7,022 nt of DNA, from positions 1 through 7,022 of the forward strand of contig JAISOQ010000106.1 in assembly GCA_031275515.1 (NCBI GenBank). Direction: 5' to 3'. Both the position numbers and the translations under genes were made by a program. The stretch comes from Treponema sp. GTDB taxonomy: Bacteria > Spirochaetota > Spirochaetia > Treponematales > Breznakiellaceae. The notes under the pieces were generated by a model. That model did not search any database. It was given only the letters and a program-made list of their open reading frames with translations, and was not told where the DNA came from. Positions 6,167-7,022 of this stretch are shown piece by piece. Each line of letters begins with the position of its first letter. The stretch's first letter is position 1.

Positions 6167-6513
6167 CTATCCTTCCGGTTTTGCAGGTCCTCTTCTTTTT
6201 TCTCAATAACCTGCTTGATTGAAGCGATTTCCTCGAGAATTGCTTTGATTTTGGGGGTCTCACTGGTGATACACGCTGCCTTCTGGGTAACTAACGCCTC
6301 GTACACTTCAAGGCCGAGGCTATCGATCAACTTGAGGGTCTGCCCTTTAAGCTGCTTGATTTCTATGACCAAGACCCCCTGCTCCCCGAGATCTTGCGCC
6401 TTGGCGCCGGCTTTATTCATCAATTCTTTGGAAGCTTGAAGCCCCTTTTCGCTCCAATCTTGAGCTTTAGCGCCGGCTTTGGAGGCAATTTTTTTTACTT
6501 TCTCAAAATTCAT
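6163..6513 (-). CDS. Small coiled-coil hypothetical protein with internal repeat
   Basis: The 116-residue product has no signal peptide or membrane span and is probably cytoplasmic. Its N-terminal third contains KAGAKAQD twice (residues 12-19 and 34-41), each followed by a [WL][SG]E[KQ]G motif; this is a 22-residue duplication with matching DNA similarity 66 nt apart. The rest is helical: VIEIKQLKGQTLKLIDSLGLEVYEALV (49-75), then a charged heptad-like tail IKAILEEIASIKQVIEKKEEDL (89-110), suggesting a coiled coil. It resembles widespread small uncharacterised bacterial proteins with a K-rich amphipathic start and an LG..VYE core, here without the zinc ribbon some of them carry. That comparison is from memory. 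GGGAG (from TCTCCC at 6521-6526) lies 8 nt before ATG 6513. The stop overlaps the start of the 34-aa ORF. Confidence 0.85.
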   Translation of the reverse strand: MNFEKVKKIASKAGAKAQDWSEKGLQASKELMNKAGAKAQDLGEQGVLVIEIKQLKGQTLKLIDSLGLEVYEALVTQKAACITSETPKIKAILEEIASIKQVIEKKEEDLQNRKDR

Positions 6514-6539
6514 GTGTCTTTCTCCCTGAATGAGCGTAC

Positions 6540-6575
6540 CCTATCGTATGGCCTAAGGTAGGGCGGCTTGATAGG
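6540..6575 (-). promoter_or_regulatory. Stem-loop in the leader of the coiled-coil gene
   Basis: CCTATC (6540-6545) and GATAGG (6570-6575) form a 6-bp stem enclosing a second GCC/GGC pair (6551-6553 with 6562-6564). On the - strand it lies between the predicted transcription start (about 6581) and the ribosome site (6521-6526). It might affect stability or translation of the mRNA. No known regulatory RNA class is recognised. Confidence 0.25.
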
Positions 6576-6587
6576 CATGTGTTTTTA

Positions 6588-6616
6588 TTCATAGGCTATA
6601 TATGCTGAATAATCAA
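6588..6616 (-). promoter_or_regulatory. Putative promoter of the coiled-coil gene pair
   Basis: On the - strand, TTGATT (from AATCAA, 6611-6616) and TATGAA (from TTCATA, 6588-6593) are separated by 17 nt. The -35 matches four of six consensus bases and so does the -10. The surrounding AT-rich block includes CATATATAG, which offers alternative -10 positions. The leader would be about 68 nt. Confidence 0.4.
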
Positions 6617-6631
6617 GATCATTTTCCAACA

Positions 6632-6658
6632 TTTTTTCTCTTTTTTCTCTTTTTTCTA
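6632..6658. repeat. Three tandem copies of a 9-bp homopyrimidine unit
   Basis: TTTTTTCTC occurs three times head to tail, the last copy ending in CTA. The unit is a multiple of three and reads as Arg-Lys-Lys repeats in one - strand frame. Such tracts are prone to slippage. It lies just upstream of the putative promoter of the coiled-coil gene pair and next to the hairpin element. Confidence 0.85.
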
Positions 6659-6660
6659 TA

Positions 6661-6720
6661 AGCGGCTTTCCCAAAACCCAGCGGGTCAGCGCGAAAGTCC
6701 ATGAGGTTTGGGACAGCCCC
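6661..6720. mobile_element. TA-flanked inverted-repeat element, MITE-like
   Basis: The arms 6661-6678 (AGCGGCTTTCCCAAAACC) and 6705-6721 (GGTTTGGGACAGCCCCT) are inverted repeats agreeing at 15 of 17 aligned positions plus one single-base bulge, separated by 26 nt. TA lies directly outside each end of 6661-6720 (6659-6660 and 6721-6722), as expected of a target duplication for TA-inserting transposons. The outer sequence GGGGCTGTCCCAAA reminds me of insertion-sequence termini; that is from memory. No transposase lies within. It may instead be a dispersed palindromic repeat. The flanking A- and T-rich sequence does not fit an intrinsic terminator on either strand. Confidence 0.4.
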
Positions 6721-6733
6721 TAGGGGAACATAA

Positions 6734-7022
6734 ATAAGGCTATGGCCTGAAGAAAAAAAGCCCTGGCCTGAAGAATTAAAGCCGTGGCCTAAAGCATTAA
6801 AGCCGTGGCTTAAAGAACTAAAGCCGTGGCCTAAAGCATTAAAGCCGTGGCCTAAAGCATTAAAGCCGTGGCCTAAAGCATTAAAGCCGTGGCCTAAAGA
6901 AAAAAAGCCCTGGCCTAAAGCATTAAAGCCGCGGCCTGAAGAAAAAAAGCCCTGGCCTGAAGAATTAAAGCCGTGGCCTAAAGCATTAAAGCCGTGGCTT
7001 AAAGAACTAAAGCCCTGGCCTG
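6734..7022 (+). other. Open frame through the repeat array, + strand, heptapeptide PWPKALK
   Basis: On the + strand one frame is open from just after TAA 6731-6733 to the edge. It reads as seven-residue repeats PWPEELK, PWPKALK, PWLKELK and PWPKEKK. Trp is kept in every unit but one (CGG in the unit at 6928). Some unit differences are silent in this frame (CCC/CCG, TTA/CTA). No ATG, GTG or TTG start exists in frame after the TAA. An in-frame ATG at 6701 is cut off from the repeats by that TAA. If this frame was once translated, it is now without a proper start here. Confidence 0.25.
6739..7022. repeat. 21-bp tandem repeat array, at least 13.5 units, running off the window
   Basis: Thirteen full units start at 6739 and every 21 nt to 6991, and an 11-nt partial unit reaches the edge. 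There are no insertions or deletions. The first ten bases are usually GCCGTGGCCT or GCCCTGGCCT and the last three are always AAA. The variable middle is AAAGCATT (units at 6781, 6823, 6844, 6865, 6907, 6970), GAAGAATT (6760, 6949), AAAGAACT (6802, 6991) or an A-rich version (6739, 6886, 6928). Units at 6823, 6844 and 6865 are identical. The block 6744-6825 is repeated exactly at 6933-7014. Spacing and size exclude CRISPR. The array is open in one frame per strand, so it may be coding. Confidence 0.95.

Larger units (their letters stand above)
6619..7022 (-). other. Open frame through the repeat array, - strand, possible 3' end of a gene
   Basis: Reading leftwards from the window edge, one frame is open for 133 codons and ends at TGA 6619-6621. 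Across the array it gives seven-residue repeats of the type FNALGHG, with variants such as FFSSGRG, FNSSGQG and FSSLSHG. It then continues through non-repetitive sequence (LIYVPLGAVPNLMDF, GFGKAAY) and the 9-bp repeats into a basic tail, KKRKKRKNVGK. A start would have to lie beyond the window. The stop lies three bases before the putative promoter of the coiled-coil gene. The opposite strand is open over the array too, so this is only a candidate coding region. Confidence 0.3.

Noticed and set aside
5925..6263. 112-codon - strand open frame across the end of the ATPase and the coiled-coil gene
   Set aside because: It overlaps two better-supported genes in a different frame and its composition (many R, P, S and K) looks like a shadow translation.
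6551..6588. Intrinsic terminator on the + strand (GCCTA/TAGGC stem, then TTTTTATT)
   Set aside because: No + strand gene ends nearby, the stem is only 5 bp, and the same bases are better explained as the leader of the - strand coiled-coil gene.
6739..7022. CRISPR array
   Set aside because: Units of 21 bp are directly adjacent with no unique spacers, and no cas gene is in the window.

Overview
The window holds seven protein genes, one of them cut by the left edge and one very small, plus a repeat-rich right end. Codon use is fairly GC-rich. The periplasmic binding protein begins with a hydrophobic signal ending in FAGAKQE, and there is a signal-peptide-bearing outer-membrane-type beta protein. 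Together these suggest a diderm host, possibly a Treponema-like spirochete. That assignment is an inference from style, not proof.

Layout, left to right: (1) the 3' end of an unrecognised membrane-associated protein gene, + strand, to 433. (2) A short convergent spacer, 434-588. (3) recQ, a complete RecQ DNA helicase, - strand, 589-2526. (4) A 35-bp divergent spacer, then a predicted outer-membrane beta-barrel protein, + strand, 2562-3488. (5) A spacer with a strong sigma70-type promoter (3576-3604) and a folded leader, then a three-gene polar amino acid ABC importer on the + strand: binding protein (3672-4487), HisM-type permease (4496-5197) and ATPase (5256-6002). (6) A convergent spacer with nested inverted repeats. 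(7) Two small - strand ORFs joined by an ATGA overlap: a 116-aa coiled-coil protein (6163-6513) and a 34-aa ORF (6062-6166). (8) From 6514 to the right edge, a promoter and leader for the 116-aa gene, a 9-bp pyrimidine repeat, a TA-flanked hairpin element that looks like a miniature transposon, and an array of 21-bp tandem repeats that runs off the window.

The ABC genes form one import unit: the binding protein captures an amino acid in the periplasm, the permease forms the channel and the ATPase drives it. RecQ is a genome-maintenance helicase whose -10 element appears to overlap that of the neighbouring beta-barrel gene. The least ordinary part is the right end. The 21-bp array keeps perfect register over at least 13 units, equals two turns of B-DNA, and is open in one frame on each strand. 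It could be a heptapeptide-repeat coding region, an iteron-like protein-binding array or a minisatellite; the window alone cannot decide.
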